Made by a program: the position numbers and the translations under genes. Shown here piece by piece: positions 6,425-8,386 of a DNA stretch of 8,386 nucleotides; positions within the stretch are counted from its first letter, which is position 1; each line of letters opens with the position of its first letter. The DNA comes from Candidatus Eiseniibacteriota bacterium (GTDB taxonomy: Bacteria; Joyebacterota; Joyebacteria; Joyebacterales; Joyebacteraceae): the NCBI GenBank assembly GCA_030639555.1, contig DAOWCM010000083.1, forward strand, positions 1 to 8,386, in the 5' to 3' direction. The notes beneath the pieces were generated by a model, which saw nothing but the letters and a program-made list of their open reading frames with translations, was not told the DNA's origin and searched no databases.

Positions 6425-7096
6425 CTACCAGGCCGGGATCCTGTACGCTATGCCCAGAGTCATTGACACGCAGTTGCCACTCAGCGGCTCGTCAAGCGCT
6501 CCCTCTTCCAGCCCGATGACCCGGTGCCCGTAGCCGCCGTGCGTGTAGTCGGCCCGGAAGAAGCCGGACCACGAGCCGCTATGAATGTAGTCGACGCCGA
6601 TCGTGACGTAGGCGCCGTACCCGGTCAGCCTCTCGAACGCGTCGGAGGAAGTGGGCTCAGCGTCACGCTCCATGGTGATCTTCGCCCAGCCCGTCCCGAC
6701 GAACGGCTGGAGGCGATTCTCCTCAGAGAAAGTGTAGCGGGCCCCGACCTGGAAGAGGTCGATGTCCCACTCCTTCTCCTCTTCTCCGAAATCGACGGTG
6801 TGATTCGACTGGAGCATGCGCCCTTCGAACGCGATGTTGTCGGATATGCCCCACATCATGCCGAACCCGAATCCCAAACCCTCGGTTACGTCGTATTCCT
6901 CACTGTATCCGGCGCCCGTGGCGTAGACCACACGGGGGAACTCCACCCATATTTCGGCCCCCTTGCGACCGTAGCGCGTCGACTTCCAGCCGCGGCCCGA
7001 GCCCGCCGCGGACACCTCCACCGCCGTTGCGGCGAGGATCACCGCCGCCAGGACCAGCGCGACGACGGACAGCGTGTGGCTATTCCTCAGTCTCAT
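6425..7096 (-). CDS. Small outer-membrane beta-barrel protein
   Basis: The protein has 223 residues from the ATG at 7096. Residues 1-30 form a signal peptide: basic start MRLRNSH, hydrophobic core, then EVSA|AG as the likely cleavage site. The mature part, about 193 residues, alternates short aromatic-rich strands (FGFGMMWGISDNIAFEGRML, FQVGARYTF, YVTIGVDYIH, WSGFFRADY) with turns. It ends SMTLGIAYRIPAW, a C-terminal aromatic residue typical of substrates of the BAM insertion machinery. The size suits an eight-stranded barrel of the OmpW/OMP_b-brl type. Ligand and function are unknown. GGAG lies 10 nt upstream of the ATG, and the first 17 bp overlap the 3' end of cutA, so translation may be coupled. 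A longer reading from 7306 would run through cutA out of frame and bury the signal peptide, so I reject it. Confidence 0.82.
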   Translation of the reverse strand: MRLRNSHTLSVVALVLAAVILAATAVEVSAAGSGRGWKSTRYGRKGAEIWVEFPRVVYATGAGYSEEYDVTEGLGFGFGMMWGISDNIAFEGRMLQSNHTVDFGEEEKEWDIDLFQVGARYTFSEENRLQPFVGTGWAKITMERDAEPTSSDAFERLTGYGAYVTIGVDYIHSGSWSGFFRADYTHGGYGHRVIGLEEGALDEPLSGNCVSMTLGIAYRIPAW

Positions 7097-7418
7097 TCTC
7101 GATCCACTCCCCGTATGCCTTCGACACGCCGATGAGGCCGACGGTGACGATCTCCGGCACCTCGTACGGATGTCGCTCAGCGATCCACCGCTCGAGCTGT
7201 GCCGCCCGGGCGCCGGTGGTCTTGAAGAGGCACATCCACTCCGATGCCTCCTCAACGGCTCCGTTCCACCAGTAGGTGCTGTCCACCGGGCCGAGCAGCT
7301 GACCACAGGCCGCCAGCCGGCGCTCGACCGCTTCGCGGATCAGTTCCTCCGCCTGCTTGCGGTCATCGAGCGTCGTCTGGAGTTGAACGAACTCGTGCGG
7401 CATGGACCGTGGCGTCAC
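7080..7418 (-). CDS. cutA: CutA1 divalent-cation tolerance protein
   Basis: The protein has 112 residues, the normal size. CutA1 is a very stable cytoplasmic trimer with a PII-like ferredoxin fold, historically linked to copper tolerance, though its molecular role remains unsettled. Visible signatures are AVERRLAAC (30-38), STYWWNG (47-53) followed by AVEEASEW, and HPYEVPEIV (83-91) with YGEWIE near the end. I use the GTG at 7418, with GAGG (7427-7430) 8 nt upstream. An in-frame ATG at 7403 would give 107 residues and fits family N-termini equally well, but has no ribosome binding site. It lies 49 bp after the permease stop and overlaps the start of the barrel gene by 17 bp. Confidence 0.92.
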   Translation of the reverse strand: MTPRSMPHEFVQLQTTLDDRKQAEELIREAVERRLAACGQLLGPVDSTYWWNGAVEEASEWMCLFKTTGARAAQLERWIAERHPYEVPEIVTVGLIGVSKAYGEWIENETEE

Positions 7419-7451
7419 GTCGCGTGCCTCAGCGTGTGTGTGTGAGAGGGG

Positions 7452-7466
7452 GCGCCAGTCTGGCGC
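7452..7466 (-). terminator. Hairpin directly after the permease stop codon
   Basis: GCGCCA and TGGCGC form a perfect 6-bp stem with a 3-nt loop, starting one base after the TAG of the permease gene. It is followed on the transcript by CCCCTCTCACACACACAC rather than a U-run. It could protect the 3' end, attenuate, or separate permease from cutA expression; strong intrinsic termination is not supported. Confidence 0.4.
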
Positions 7467-7467
7467 A

Positions 7468-8386
7468 CTAGATAAGTATATACCTCAGGACAAACAACGC
7501 GGCAAGCGAATACACCAGCCAGTGCACTTCCTTCGCCCGACCGGAGAGCGCCTTGATGAGCGGGTAGCTGATGAAACCGATGGCAAGACCGTGCGCGATG
7601 CTCGAGGTCAGGGGCATGATGATGAGTGTGAGGAACGCCGGGATGGCCTCCGAGTAGTCGTCCCAGTCGATCCTCCTTATGCATTTCATCATCAGGCAAC
7701 CGACGATGACGAGAGCCGGGGCCGTCACCGGGTGGAGGAAGATGCCGGGAGCGATCTCGAACCCGCCGCCGAACATCTCGGCCAGAGGCGAGAAGAAGAG
7801 AGCAAGGAAGAAGAGACCGGCGGTCATCAGGTTCGCGAGACCGGTCCGCCCTCCCGCGCTGACGCCCGCCGCGCTCTCTATGTAGCTCGTGGTCGTTGGT
7901 GTCCCGAGCGAGGCGCCCACCATCGTGCCCACGGAGTCCGAAAGCAGCGCGCGATTGACGCGCGGTAGCTTCCCGTCCTTCATGAAGCCGGCCTGCTCGC
8001 CGACCCCGATGAGCGTGCCAACGGTATCGAACATGTCGAAGAAGAGGAACACGAAGATGGGTGTCAGGTACTCCCAGCGCAGGGCCCCCACCGGGTCCAT
8101 CTTGAACAGCGTCGGCTCGAGCGTCGGCATCGAGAACACACCGTGGAACGCGATCATGCCCGTGGCGACGCCGACCGCTCCGGTCCCCAGGATTCCCCAG
8201 AAGATGCCGCCCCGCACCTTCGCCGCCATCAGCGTGCCGGTGAGCAGGAGACCGAACAGCGCAAGGAGTGTCTCCGGGCGGTGGAGATCGCCCAGCGTCA
8301 GGTAGGCCGCGGGGTCGGATTCGATGATGCCCGCATCCTTGAGACCGAGGAACGCGATGAAGAGACCTATGCCCGCCGCCGTCGCC
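7468..8386 (-). CDS. NCS2/AzgA-type purine base permease (5' end outside window)
   Basis: The frame is open from the window edge to TAG at 7468-7470, showing 305 residues; the ATG at 8229 is internal. AzgA/PbuG members of the NCS2 family are proton symporters importing adenine, guanine or hypoxanthine across the inner membrane. Typical blocks are visible: AGIGLFIAFLGLKDAGII near the cut end; FDMFDTVGTLIGVGEQAGFM, with the conserved acidic and glycine residues; NRALLSDSVGT; TSYIESAAGVSAGGRTGL; and LANLMTAGLFFLALFFSPL. Several hydrophobic helices follow, up to LFVLRYILI at the end. Full-length members have about 430-450 residues, so roughly the first 130 are missing here. It is the first visible gene of the minus-strand block and is separated from cutA by 49 bp with a hairpin. 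No purine riboswitch can be assessed because the leader is outside the window. Confidence 0.93.
   Translation of the reverse strand, partial: ATAAGIGLFIAFLGLKDAGIIESDPAAYLTLGDLHRPETLLALFGLLLTGTLMAAKVRGGIFWGILGTGAVGVATGMIAFHGVFSMPTLEPTLFKMDPVGALRWEYLTPIFVFLFFDMFDTVGTLIGVGEQAGFMKDGKLPRVNRALLSDSVGTMVGASLGTPTTTSYIESAAGVSAGGRTGLANLMTAGLFFLALFFSPLAEMFGGGFEIAPGIFLHPVTAPALVIVGCLMMKCIRRIDWDDYSEAIPAFLTLIIMPLTSSIAHGLAIGFISYPLIKALSGRAKEVHWLVYSLAALFVLRYILI

Noticed and set aside
7097..7306. N-terminal extension of the barrel protein to 293 residues
   Set aside because: This would read through cutA in another frame. The extension is Arg/Ser/Pro-rich and would hide a good signal peptide starting at 7096.
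7402..7968. Plus-strand open frame of 188 codons
   Set aside because: It is antisense to the permease, is very rich in charged residues, and crosses the permease-cutA gap without any recognisable fold.

Overview
This is an ordinary-looking chromosomal stretch of a GC-rich, Gram-negative bacterium. The Gram-negative call rests on an outer-membrane beta-barrel protein with a signal peptide and a C-terminal tryptophan. The mixture of genes (DUF2207 membrane protein, lone sulfotransferase, tldD-pmbA pair, OsmC, CutA, small barrel) would suit an uncultured phylum of the Bacteroidetes/Gemmatimonadetes-like (FCB) kind, but the sequence alone does not fix the taxon. Coding density is high. No rRNA, tRNA, CRISPR array, insertion sequence or phage gene was seen.

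Layout: (1) 1-1890, minus: a DUF2207 membrane protein whose C-terminal end, a pure glycine run, is cut off by the window edge. (2) 1891-2151: a 261-bp divergent intergenic region with short palindromes and a repeated octamer. (3) 2152-3042, plus: a sulfotransferase, the only plus-strand gene. (4) A 48-bp convergent gap with a weak GC hairpin. (5) 3091-8386, minus: six genes in one direction, transcribed in the order purine permease (5' end outside the window), cutA, outer-membrane barrel, osmC-like, tldD, pmbA.

Within the minus-strand block, cutA overlaps the barrel gene by 17 bp, and tldD and pmbA are separated by one base with the pmbA ribosome binding site inside the end of tldD. The other gaps are 49, 112 and 86 bp, so the block may be one long operon or two or three shorter ones. 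TldD and PmbA should form one heteromeric metalloprotease. OsmC and CutA suggest small stress or metal-related functions. The permease imports purine bases. No common pathway joins all six.

I do not see convincing evidence of a new biological system. The most useful second looks are the cutA/barrel overlap, the cysteine cluster near the TldD active-site region, the polyglycine tail of the DUF2207 protein, and short inverted repeats in the intergenic regions.
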